Shown in pieces: positions 53,563 to 61,963 of a stretch of DNA of 64,000 nucleotides. Position numbers and translations under genes: made by a program. Position 1 is the first letter of the stretch, and each line of letters opens with the position of its first letter. Under the pieces are notes generated by a model that was not told the DNA's origin, did not search any database, and saw only the letters and a program-made list of their open reading frames with translations. Origin of the DNA: Terriglobia bacterium (GTDB lineage: Bacteria; Acidobacteriota; Terriglobia; Bryobacterales; Bryobacteraceae); contig JAIQFK010000028.1 of NCBI GenBank assembly GCA_020073305.1, positions 37,758 to 101,757 of the forward strand. The letters run 5' to 3'.

Positions 53563-56500
53563 TTGCGGACACAAGCCACTGTACTGTCTTGGTCAAACGT
53601 CTATCGCCGAACCGCAGCCATTTGGGGAATCGGGCTGTTGCTGTGGGGTAGCCATCTTGCCTACGCGCAAGCGCACGCCACCATCAACGGAACCGTCACC
53701 GATTCGAGTGGCGCCGTGATCGCAGGAGCGGAGATCTCGATCCGGAGTCTGCAGACCGGGCAGGTCACAAGATTGACCACGATGACGGAAGGAAACTACT
53801 CGGTCCCCTTCTTGCCTGTTGGAGCGTACGATATCACCGCGTCGCACTCCGGTTTTTCGACGGAAACGCGTACCGGCGTGGGCCTCACGGCCGACCAGGT
53901 GGCGACCGTCAGTTTCATGCTGAAGGTCGGGGAATTGACGTCTGCCGTCGAAGTGAAGTCTGAAGCGACGGAGATAGACACCACCACAGGTGCCATCGGG
54001 CAGGTGATCAACGAAAGGGCCGTGGTCGAATTGCCGCTCAATGGGCGCAATCCGGCCGAACTCGTGTACACGGTGCCCGGCGCGGCGGCCGCCAACACCA
54101 TCAACGGGCTCGCGTTACCGGGAGCGGGCAGCGGATTTCCGCTGGGCGAAACCGCGGCGTCGGTGAACGGGAGCCGCATGGGCGGCGTGTTCTACCAGTT
54201 GGACGGAGTGGTCCACATGAACAACTACTTCAACACGGCGAACCCATTTCCTAACCCGGATGCCACCCAGGAATTCCGCGTCACCACCAACAACTTCGAT
54301 GCCCAATACGGCTTCACCTCCGGCGCGGTGGTCAGCATCGCCACCAAGTCGGGGACGAATGAGTGGCACGGTGCGTTGTTCGAGTTCCTTCGCAACAACA
54401 ATCTGAACTCCGCGGACTTCTTCACGCACCAGGCGGATCCGCTGAAGCGAAATCAGTTCGGCGGCTCGATTGGCGGTCCGATCAAGCACAATAAGCTGTT
54501 CGTCTTTGGCAATTTCCAGCAAACCATCCAGCACGCCGCATTAAGCGCCAGCGGGAGCGTGGTGCCCAACAACCAGCAATTGAGTGGAGACTTCAGCCAG
54601 GTACCGGTGCAGCTCGTCGATCCGAGCACGGGCAAGCCTTACCCGAACAATCAGATCCCAACCTCACAGTTCGATCCGCTGAGCCAGAAACTGCTGCAGT
54701 ATCTCCCGCGGACAGACGATCCGGGTGGAAACGTCATTACCACGGGGCAGGTGGAGGTCGACGATTCCCGCGAATTTACGATCAAAGGCGACTACTACAT
54801 CAGCAACAACAATCGACTGAGCGTGCGGTACTTCTTTGACGACTACAAGAACCCGGGCTACAACGGCGGGGGGAATCTGGCGCTGGCCACGCGCGCCGCC
54901 ACGGCGCGGGCGCACAATTATTCCTTCAATGACACTTGGACCATCAGCCCGAATCTCGTCAACGCTCTCAATGTCGGATTCAACAAGAACAAGAGCGGCG
55001 TGCAGCCCACGCTGGTGGACTCCGGCGGCAAGCCGATCAGCCCGAGCCTGCTGGGCGCCAACATAGTCTCACCGCCGGGCACTCCGCCGACCATCGGTTT
55101 GATTGCGGCGGGGAACACGTGGATCACGGCCATTCCGGTGGTGCAGGACCGGCACAACTGGGTCATCAACGATACGATCTCGCTCAATACCGGCCGGCAT
55201 CAGATCATGGCTGGTGTGAACATCCTGTCACAGTATTCGCTGGAGAATGCGACCTGGGGCGCCGATGCGCTCATGTGGTTCGATGGTTCGGTGACAGGCA
55301 ACGCGGTCGCTGACTTCCTGTTGGGCGACCTGGCGTCGTTCGAGCAATCGGGTGGAGAATACAACCGGCTGCATGGCCTGCAATTCGCATCCTTCGCTCA
55401 GGACAGCATTAAGCTCAAGCCCAACCTCACCGTCAACGTTGGCGTGCGGTGGGAGCCCCAAGTGGCGCCGCGGTATGAGCAGGACAAGCTGGCGGCGTTC
55501 TTTCCGGGCCACCAAAGCACCCGGTTTACAAACGCGCCAGTGGGCTTGGTCTACGCCGGCGACCCAGGGGTGGCAAAGGGCGGCTGGAATTCCGATTGGC
55601 CGGCAATCGTACCGCGCATCAGTGTTGCCTGGCAGCCCAAGGCGCTCCCCAGTACGAGCATTCGCGCAGCCATCGGTATGTTCATTCTTCCCTATGATTA
55701 CTCGTTCTACAATCACATGGGACCGAACGCTCCATTCGCCCCCACGTACGATATCAACTACACCTCGGTTAAGCCCTGCATTGTGAAGTTTGCTGATCCC
55801 TGGGCGTGCTTCGCTCCCACGGGCTTCAAATCGCCATTCCCTCCGTTCGCGGGGCCGAATTTCCACCCGCCCACCGACGCGGCGATTACGACTCCCGTGT
55901 CCGTACAGGCGGCTTTCACGCCCAATTTCAAGCCGGCGCGCTCCCAAAGCTGGAATCTAAGCATCGAGCACGAATTCAACAAAGACTACCTGATCCGAGT
56001 GGCTTACATCGGCAGAGAGTCCTATCACTTGCCCGTGCCCATGGAGCAGAACCCGGGAATCTTTGCAGCGAATGGCCAGCGCACGATATATCCCAACTTC
56101 GGCAGCGTCCTCGGGTATACGTCGGGAGGGACGCAGTCTTACAATGCCCTTCAGATCTCCGTGGACAAACATTTTTCGCACGGGCTTCAGTTCAGTTCGA
56201 ACTATACCTGGTCGAAAAACCTGGATGTCAGCAGCGTAGCGACTCTGTCGAATGTGGGTTCCATCTCAAACCCATTCAGCCTTGGGGCAAATCGCGGCTA
56301 CTCGGACTTGAGCGTTCCCCAGATCTGGAACAACACCTGGGTATATCAGAGCCCCTCGCTCAAAAACCTCGGGAGAGTGGGCGATTTCCTCCTTGGGAAT
56401 TGGGAAGTCGCGGGAAGTTGGATTCTCCACTCGGGCACGCCGTTCACGGTGATGGGCTCGAACGGGAGCAACAATTCGCTGGCGCAAATCGGCCAGGACC

Positions 56501-56871
56501 ATGCCGACTATGTGTCAGGACAGCCGCTCAACCAGCGCCAGGGCTCCAAGAACGACTGGCTGAATGAATACTTCAATACCGCCGCCTTCGTCACAAATGC
56601 GGCGGGAACGTTTGGCACCTCGGGGCGTAACTGGTTAACGTCGCCCGGCTACAACAATGTCGATGCGCAGTTCTCGAAGAACTTTCCCTTCCGCGAGCGA
56701 TACCGGGTTCAGTTCCGGTGGGAAATCTTCAACCTGGCGAATCGAACCTTCTTCAGCGCTCCCGATAGCACGGTCGGAGACACCAACTTTGGCAAGATCA
56801 CGAGCGATCGAAACAACAATGTTGACGTGCATGCCAGGTTGATGCAGGTCGCGCTGAAGCTGTATTTCTGA
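53563..56871 (+). CDS. Oar-like TonB-dependent receptor with carboxypeptidase-regulatory N-terminus
   Basis: About 1,102 residues. The TTG at 53563 follows AGAGAGGAG with 9-nt spacing and is preferred; ATG 53515 is the alternative. Signal region IWGIGLLLWGSHLAYAQA, then a carboxypeptidase-regulatory-like beta sandwich (INGTVTDSSGAVIAGAEISI to GFSTETRTGVGL), a plug-like region with VVELPLNGRNPAELVYTVPG and FRVTTNNFDAQYGFTSGAVV, and a long beta barrel ending VDVHARLMQVALKLYF with terminal aromatic residue. Acidobacteria have many such receptors for glycans or other polymers. Upstream operator suggests substrate-controlled expression. Confidence 0.93.
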   Translation: MRTQATVLSWSNVYRRTAAIWGIGLLLWGSHLAYAQAHATINGTVTDSSGAVIAGAEISIRSLQTGQVTRLTTMTEGNYSVPFLPVGAYDITASHSGFSTETRTGVGLTADQVATVSFMLKVGELTSAVEVKSEATEIDTTTGAIGQVINERAVVELPLNGRNPAELVYTVPGAAAANTINGLALPGAGSGFPLGETAASVNGSRMGGVFYQLDGVVHMNNYFNTANPFPNPDATQEFRVTTNNFDAQYGFTSGAVVSIATKSGTNEWHGALFEFLRNNNLNSADFFTHQADPLKRNQFGGSIGGPIKHNKLFVFGNFQQTIQHAALSASGSVVPNNQQLSGDFSQVPVQLVDPSTGKPYPNNQIPTSQFDPLSQKLLQYLPRTDDPGGNVITTGQVEVDDSREFTIKGDYYISNNNRLSVRYFFDDYKNPGYNGGGNLALATRAATARAHNYSFNDTWTISPNLVNALNVGFNKNKSGVQPTLVDSGGKPISPSLLGANIVSPPGTPPTIGLIAAGNTWITAIPVVQDRHNWVINDTISLNTGRHQIMAGVNILSQYSLENATWGADALMWFDGSVTGNAVADFLLGDLASFEQSGGEYNRLHGLQFASFAQDSIKLKPNLTVNVGVRWEPQVAPRYEQDKLAAFFPGHQSTRFTNAPVGLVYAGDPGVAKGGWNSDWPAIVPRISVAWQPKALPSTSIRAAIGMFILPYDYSFYNHMGPNAPFAPTYDINYTSVKPCIVKFADPWACFAPTGFKSPFPPFAGPNFHPPTDAAITTPVSVQAAFTPNFKPARSQSWNLSIEHEFNKDYLIRVAYIGRESYHLPVPMEQNPGIFAANGQRTIYPNFGSVLGYTSGGTQSYNALQISVDKHFSHGLQFSSNYTWSKNLDVSSVATLSNVGSISNPFSLGANRGYSDLSVPQIWNNTWVYQSPSLKNLGRVGDFLLGNWEVAGSWILHSGTPFTVMGSNGSNNSLAQIGQDHADYVSGQPLNQRQGSKNDWLNEYFNTAAFVTNAAGTFGTSGRNWLTSPGYNNVDAQFSKNFPFRERYRVQFRWEIFNLANRTFFSAPDSTVGDTNFGKITSDRNNNVDVHARLMQVALKLYF

Positions 56872-56891
56872 GTTTCAGCCGGCACCTCCAG

Positions 56892-56926
56892 GCGGTCTGA
56901 CGACGCAGCAGGCCGCTTTCGTTTTT
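56892..56926 (+). terminator. Intrinsic terminator after the TonB receptor gene
   Basis: GCGGTCTG and CAGGCCGC pair over eight positions (one G-U) around a nine-base loop and are followed by TTTCGTTTTT. Located 20 bp after the stop codon. Confidence 0.7.
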
Positions 56927-56947
56927 GTGACATGTGGTTCCCCGATG

Positions 56948-56953
56948 TAGAAT
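56948..56953 (+). promoter_or_regulatory. TAGAAT -10-like box before the CRTAC1 gene
   Basis: TAGAAT ends 10 nt before the ATG at 56964 and follows the terminator of the previous gene, so it may start the CRTAC1-TPR-cytochrome transcript with a leader of only a few bases. No -35 recognised. Confidence 0.35.
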
Positions 56954-56963
56954 CGATCTCGGA

Positions 56964-58655
56964 ATGAGGCTCGCGTATTGGCCGCTTTTGCTGCTGCTCG
57001 CCACCCGAGGTTCTGATATCGGACCCCTATTCCGCGAAGTTCCCCCCAGCGCGAGTGGCATTACCTGGACCCACGAAAACGCCCGTTCGAACAACCGGTA
57101 CCTGCCGGAAACTTCCGGGCCGGGCGTCGCCATTTTCGACTACAACAACGACGGGTGGATGGATATCCTGGTGGTGAACTCGGGCACGTCCAGTTTTTAC
57201 ACTCCCAAGGCTAAGCTCGACCATGCTCTCTACCGGAACAATGGCGACGGTACCTTCACGGATGTGACCAAGCAAGCGGGAATCACCGCGGACTTGTTTG
57301 GCCAGGGTGTGGCGATCGGCGATTACGATGGAGACGGATGGCAGGACATTCTCATCACGGGATATGGAAAGCTGGTGCTGTACCACAACAACCGCAACGG
57401 CACGTTTAGTGATGTGACGGCGGCCAGCGGTCTTCGGGCTCCGAAATGGGGAACCAGCGCGGTCTGGTTTGACTACGACAACGACGGGAAGCTGGACGTG
57501 TTCATCGGAGAGTTTGCCGACTACTCCAAAGAGAGAGTTTGCACACAGAACGAGTCCTACGGAGGCGATGAGGAAGGGAAGGGGAGCCTGCCGAAGGTGC
57601 AATCGTACTACTGTCATCCGAAGTTTCTGCCCCCCTGGCCCAGCCACTTATATCGCAATTTGGGAGATGGCAAGTTTCAGGACGTGAGTCAACCCACGGG
57701 GATTCAATCCAGGGCCGGCAAGGCGTGGGGCGTGGTGGCGACGGACATCAACGGGGACGGTTACATGGATCTGTTTGTCGCCAACGATACGATGGTCAAC
57801 TATCTGTGGGTCAACCGCCACGGGGAGAAGTTCGAAGAGGCCGGCCTGGAGTCGGGCGTGGGTTACAGCGCGGATGGGATGCCTCGCTCCGGGATGGGAG
57901 TGGACGCCGCGGATTTCGATCGTGACGGGCGCGTCGACCTGGTGGTGGCCAACATCAACGGGCAAACGACCTCTCTCTACCGCAATATCGGCAACGAAAT
58001 GTTTGAGGATGTCAACATGAAAACGGGTCTGGCGCCGGCCACGCGAATGTATAGCGGCTGGGGACTTGGCTTCTTCGATTACGATAACGACGGTTGGCCG
58101 GATCTGATTTTATCCAACGGACATCCGAACGATTTGATCGACCAGAGCAATCTCGGATTCGCGTATCGCGAGCCGATCCTGCTGCTGCACAATGCCGGAG
58201 GGGAGAAGTTCGACAACGTAAGCGAGGCGGCGGGCGATACCTTTCGCAAGGACTATCCGGCGCGGGGTCTGGCCATCGGTGATTTGAATAACGACGGTTA
58301 CGCGGACGTGGTGTTCACAGAAAACGGCGGTCCGCCACACGTGCTCCTGAACAACGCCGTCGCGAAGAACCAGTGGCTGGGATTACAACTCGCGGCCAAG
58401 ACGACAAATCCATCCGCGGCTGGAGCCCGCATCCGGTGGAGTATCGGCGGGAAAGTATTTTCGCGCGTCAAAAACGCCGGTGGCAGTTTCCTATCCTCCA
58501 ACGACCCGCGTGAAATCATCGGGGCCGGCAAGGCGCAGATTGACTGGCTGGAAGTCCAGTGGCCGGCGCCGAGCCATCGCGTGGACCGCATCACCGCTCC
58601 GCAGATGGATCGTTACATGACCGTCACAGAAGGGGCAGGGACGAGTCCGAACTAG
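56964..58655 (+). CDS. CRTAC1-type protein: FG-GAP/VCBS propeller plus UnbV/ASPIC domain
   Basis: 563 residues from the ATG at 56964, which begins a signal peptide (MRLAYWPLLLLLATRG). Seven FG-GAP/VCBS repeats with calcium-type D-x-D/N-x-D-G loops are visible: DYNNDGWMDILVVN, DYDGDGWQDILITG, DYDNDGKLDVFIGE, DINGDGYMDLFVAN, DFDRDGRVDLVVAN, DYDNDGWPDLILSN, DLNNDGYADVVFTE. The C-terminus is the ASPIC/UnbV domain (GARIRWSIGGKVFSRVKNAG, QIDWLEVQWPAP). Secreted binding protein, likely carbohydrate- or surface-related. 12 bp before the TPR gene, which is a frequent partner. Confidence 0.93.
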   Translation: MRLAYWPLLLLLATRGSDIGPLFREVPPSASGITWTHENARSNNRYLPETSGPGVAIFDYNNDGWMDILVVNSGTSSFYTPKAKLDHALYRNNGDGTFTDVTKQAGITADLFGQGVAIGDYDGDGWQDILITGYGKLVLYHNNRNGTFSDVTAASGLRAPKWGTSAVWFDYDNDGKLDVFIGEFADYSKERVCTQNESYGGDEEGKGSLPKVQSYYCHPKFLPPWPSHLYRNLGDGKFQDVSQPTGIQSRAGKAWGVVATDINGDGYMDLFVANDTMVNYLWVNRHGEKFEEAGLESGVGYSADGMPRSGMGVDAADFDRDGRVDLVVANINGQTTSLYRNIGNEMFEDVNMKTGLAPATRMYSGWGLGFFDYDNDGWPDLILSNGHPNDLIDQSNLGFAYREPILLLHNAGGEKFDNVSEAAGDTFRKDYPARGLAIGDLNNDGYADVVFTENGGPPHVLLNNAVAKNQWLGLQLAAKTTNPSAAGARIRWSIGGKVFSRVKNAGGSFLSSNDPREIIGAGKAQIDWLEVQWPAPSHRVDRITAPQMDRYMTVTEGAGTSPN

Positions 58656-58667
58656 CCCGGGTCCGCC

Positions 58668-60107
58668 ATGTTGGTGCTGATCATCATCCTCTTCGCGGCT
58701 CAGGCATCCGCCGACCCGGCGGCCTTGTGGCAAGAGGCGAAAGCCTTCCTGGAACAGCAACAGTACGCGGAGGCGCGGCGCGTGTTGACGCTCGCTGTCA
58801 AGGCTTCGCCCAAAGACCCGGCGTTCTGGTACCACCTCGGCGTGAGCTGCGCGGAACTCAAAGACGCTGATGCCGCGATTCGCGCGTTTGAGACGGCGCG
58901 CAAGCTGGCGCCCCAGCGAGCCGAGGTCTATTTCAGCTTAGGGCTCGAATACTGGCACCGGGGTGACGTTGGAAAGGCCAAGGAGTCATACCAAGCGGGA
59001 CTTGCACTCGAGCCGAAGGAGCCGCGCGCGCTACAGAACTACGCCCTGCTTTTGATGAAGACGGGCGAGTACCAGAAAGCCATCGCTCCCCTCGTCTCGC
59101 TCAAAGATGTTCCGCAGCTTGCGTTACCGAGCCGGGTTTCACTCATTGAGTGCTACTTGAAGATGCGGGATCGGACTCAGGCGGAGCGGGAGACCGACGA
59201 ACTGCTGCGATCGGGTATCGCGGGGCCGCCAGACGAAACCAAACTGGGCGCCATCCTCATCGAGGAAGGAGACGCCGACGCCGCCGAGAGAGTGTTGCGC
59301 ACCAGCCTGAGCCAGCAGCCGGACCAGGCGAAAGCATGTGCGGCTCTCGGCATCATCGTGTTGAACAAAAAAAGCTACCAGGAAGCCGCCGAATTGCTGG
59401 GCCGTGCGGTGAATCTGGACCCCGACTCCTCCGAATATGCGATGGCCTTCGCCGAGACCTTGCTGCTTTGGAAACGGGACAACCAACTCCTCGGATTTCT
59501 CAAGAGCGTGGAGCCGAAGTTCGGCCAGCTCCCGGAGTTTCAATACAAGATGGCACTGGCTTATTATGGTGCGGCGAAAATCTCTGAGAGCGTGGTGACG
59601 CTGGAAAAGCTTCTCCGCATGAACCCGCGACGGAAGGACCAGATCTACTACATACTGGGCAACTCGTACCTGACGATGGGCAAGCTGGTGGAAGCTGAGA
59701 AAGCGTATCGGAACGCCATGGAAATGAACCCGAAGGACCCGGCGTACAGCGAACAGTTTGCCGCGGTTCTCCGGAGCGAGGGTCCGGAGCGCCTGGAGGA
59801 GGCGATCGCGCAGCTCAAGCGCGCCCGGCAACTGGATGCGTCCAACGCTGGTCTGGCGCTGCAGTTGGCGCTGAGCTACGAGTCGAAGGGGGATCTGAAG
59901 AGCGCGGTCGGGCCGGCGGAGGAGGCTGTGCGCCTAAGGCCGGACGTGCTGCCGGCTCACGTGGCCCTCGCCCGGATCTACTTCAGGCTGGGACGACGGA
60001 CAGACGGACAGAAGGAGAAGAGCATCATCGCGAAGCTCGAAGAAGCGCAGCAACTCCGCGACGCGAAGCGGGGTACGGGCGAGAGTGTCGATGCTGAGGT
60101 CCGGTAG
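58668..60107 (+). CDS. Exported tetratricopeptide repeat protein
   Basis: 479 residues with a short signal peptide (MLVLIIILFAAQASA) and about ten TPR units, for example AFLEQQQYAEARRVLTLAV, PAFWYHLGVSCAELKDADAA, PDQAKACAALGIIVLNKKSY, DQIYYILGNSYLTMGKLVEA and PAHVALARIYFRLGRRTDG. Scaffold role between CRTAC1 and the multihaem cytochrome is likely from position; the gene overlaps the cytochrome gene by 23 bases. Confidence 0.9.
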   Translation: MLVLIIILFAAQASADPAALWQEAKAFLEQQQYAEARRVLTLAVKASPKDPAFWYHLGVSCAELKDADAAIRAFETARKLAPQRAEVYFSLGLEYWHRGDVGKAKESYQAGLALEPKEPRALQNYALLLMKTGEYQKAIAPLVSLKDVPQLALPSRVSLIECYLKMRDRTQAERETDELLRSGIAGPPDETKLGAILIEEGDADAAERVLRTSLSQQPDQAKACAALGIIVLNKKSYQEAAELLGRAVNLDPDSSEYAMAFAETLLLWKRDNQLLGFLKSVEPKFGQLPEFQYKMALAYYGAAKISESVVTLEKLLRMNPRRKDQIYYILGNSYLTMGKLVEAEKAYRNAMEMNPKDPAYSEQFAAVLRSEGPERLEEAIAQLKRARQLDASNAGLALQLALSYESKGDLKSAVGPAEEAVRLRPDVLPAHVALARIYFRLGRRTDGQKEKSIIAKLEEAQQLRDAKRGTGESVDAEVR

Positions 60108-61923
60108 CCGCGATGTGAGGTTACTCCGGGCAGCCCTGCAACTGGCCGCCGCCACCATATGTCTTTTGCCTGCCGCTCTCGCTCCCACTGGTGGGCAAAC
60201 CACGGCGCGTGCGGCGCAAACAGGCCCGTTCCGAAACGCGGTCGCCGGTACCCGTTACGTGGGATCGAAGGTGTGCGGCGCGTGCCATCCGCAGATCTAT
60301 GCCAGCTACAACAAGACCGGAATGGGGCGGTCCATAGTTGCCGGCGAGGACAAGTCACTGCTCGAGCGCCTGCCGGCGCCGTTCAACCTGTTCGACTCTG
60401 ACACCGGGCAATTCTTCGAGGTTTTTCGGAAAGAAGGCATGCTTTACCAGAGCCAGTACGCCGTGGACCGGGATGGCAAAGAGGTTTTTCGGCAGACGTG
60501 GGCGCTGGCATTCGCTGTGGGGGCGGGTGAAAACGGTTTCGGCTTCATCGTACAGCGCGATGGACACCTGTTTGAGGCTCCGCTTACGTACTACACGCAG
60601 TCGCGAACCTGGGGACTCTCGCCCGGATACGAACTGCGGAATTATGGGTTTACGCGGCCGATTCTGGCCCAATGCATCGGTTGCCATAGCGGCCGCCCCC
60701 AGCCGGTGCCGGCTTTCGCAGGGGTTTATCGCGATCCGCCTTTTGCCGAAATGGCGGTCGGCTGTGAGAATTGCCACGGTCCCGGCGAACTGCACGTGTC
60801 GGAGCGGCAGACCGGCCGTAGGCCCGCGGGAGCTTTCGATTCGAGCATTGTGAATCCCTCCCGTCTTCCGGGTTGGCTGGCGGACAACATCTGCATGAAA
60901 TGCCACCAGGGCGGTGACGTTCGCGTATTGCAACCGGGGAAGCAAGAACAGGATTTCCGGCCGGGGACTCGGTTGGACACCGTGGAATCTATTTTCAAGG
61001 TGCCGCTCAACAGCGACTCGCCGCTGCAATCTGTGTTAGTGGAGCACTACTTTGGGATGAGGCTCAGCAAGTGCTACCGCGCGAGTGCGGGCAAGCTCAG
61101 CTGCATGACATGCCATAATCCTCATGCGGAGCTTTCCGGCCTGGAGGCCGTGGAGTACTACCGCGCCAAATGCTTGAGTTGCCACCGTCCGGAGGGCTGC
61201 AAACTGCCAGTTGCGGAGCGCGTCAAGAAGAGCTCGGCCAACGATTGCCCATCGTGCCACATGCCCAAACGAACGGTGACCACCATCACGCATGCGGCGC
61301 TTACCGATCATTCGATCGCAGCACGCCCGGGCGAGCTCTATCCCGAGGAAGCGTTTTCGTCGCACGCGGCGGGCGCTACCGGTTTATTGCACTTGACCTC
61401 CGCTCCTGGCGAGTCACCGTCCAGCATCCCTCAAGTCACACTGCTCCGGGCCTACCTGGATCTGATACGCGACGGGCACAAAGAATTTACTTCAAGAAAG
61501 AACGAGCTGCTGGACAAGCTTGCTCTTAGTGCCCCGGGCGACCCCATGGTGCTCGCGGCACTCGGCAGGAGAGCGGCCTCGGACCACACTCGGGAAGGCT
61601 TGCGCGCAGGTATCCGGCACCTGGCCGGAGCGGTCCGCGCGGGATCAACGGCCCCCGAGGACTTCCTGCTGCTCGGGGAACTGTACGGCCGTGACGATCG
61701 GCATGTGGATGCCATCAGAGTGCTGGAGAAGGGCAGAGAAGCCAACCCATACTTCGTCGAGTTCTATGAGGCGGTTGCTGTTCAACAAATGGCACTCGGG
61801 AAGTACGGGGACGCGCTCCAGGTGATCCGCAAGGGGCTGAGTCTGTTTCCCGGTGATAACACGCTGCGCCTGCTGGAGAAGAAGGTCGGGTCCGCGACAC
61901 TCGATGACACGACATCGAAATAG
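60085..61923 (+). CDS. Exported heptahaem cytochrome c with C-terminal TPR-like region
   Basis: 612 residues (or 610 from the ATG at 60091). After a signal peptide (LQLAAATICLLPAALAPTGG) there are seven C-x-x-C-H motifs: CGACH, CIGCH, CENCH, CMKCH, CMTCH, CLSCH and CPSCH, within roughly residues 68-393. The layout (HPQIY after the first haem, ENCHGPGELHV, CMTCHNPHAE) matches the cytochrome c554-like/multihaem family. The last 150 residues contain TPR-like helices (LLGELYGRDDRHVDAIRVLE). A periplasmic or outer-surface electron-transfer role is inferred; the electron donor is unknown. Confidence 0.92.
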   Translation: MSMLRSGSRDVRLLRAALQLAAATICLLPAALAPTGGQTTARAAQTGPFRNAVAGTRYVGSKVCGACHPQIYASYNKTGMGRSIVAGEDKSLLERLPAPFNLFDSDTGQFFEVFRKEGMLYQSQYAVDRDGKEVFRQTWALAFAVGAGENGFGFIVQRDGHLFEAPLTYYTQSRTWGLSPGYELRNYGFTRPILAQCIGCHSGRPQPVPAFAGVYRDPPFAEMAVGCENCHGPGELHVSERQTGRRPAGAFDSSIVNPSRLPGWLADNICMKCHQGGDVRVLQPGKQEQDFRPGTRLDTVESIFKVPLNSDSPLQSVLVEHYFGMRLSKCYRASAGKLSCMTCHNPHAELSGLEAVEYYRAKCLSCHRPEGCKLPVAERVKKSSANDCPSCHMPKRTVTTITHAALTDHSIAARPGELYPEEAFSSHAAGATGLLHLTSAPGESPSSIPQVTLLRAYLDLIRDGHKEFTSRKNELLDKLALSAPGDPMVLAALGRRAASDHTREGLRAGIRHLAGAVRAGSTAPEDFLLLGELYGRDDRHVDAIRVLEKGREANPYFVEFYEAVAVQQMALGKYGDALQVIRKGLSLFPGDNTLRLLEKKVGSATLDDTTSK

Positions 61924-61933
61924 TGAAATTCAC
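61923..61933. promoter_or_regulatory. Short palindrome before the ilvD/edd-type gene
   Basis: GTGAAATTCAC is a perfect inverted repeat of five-base arms in the 40-bp gap between the cytochrome gene and the dehydratase gene. It could be an operator half-turn or chance. Confidence 0.2.
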
Positions 61934-61963
61934 CAGTAAGGGGATCGTGTAGACTGGAGCACA

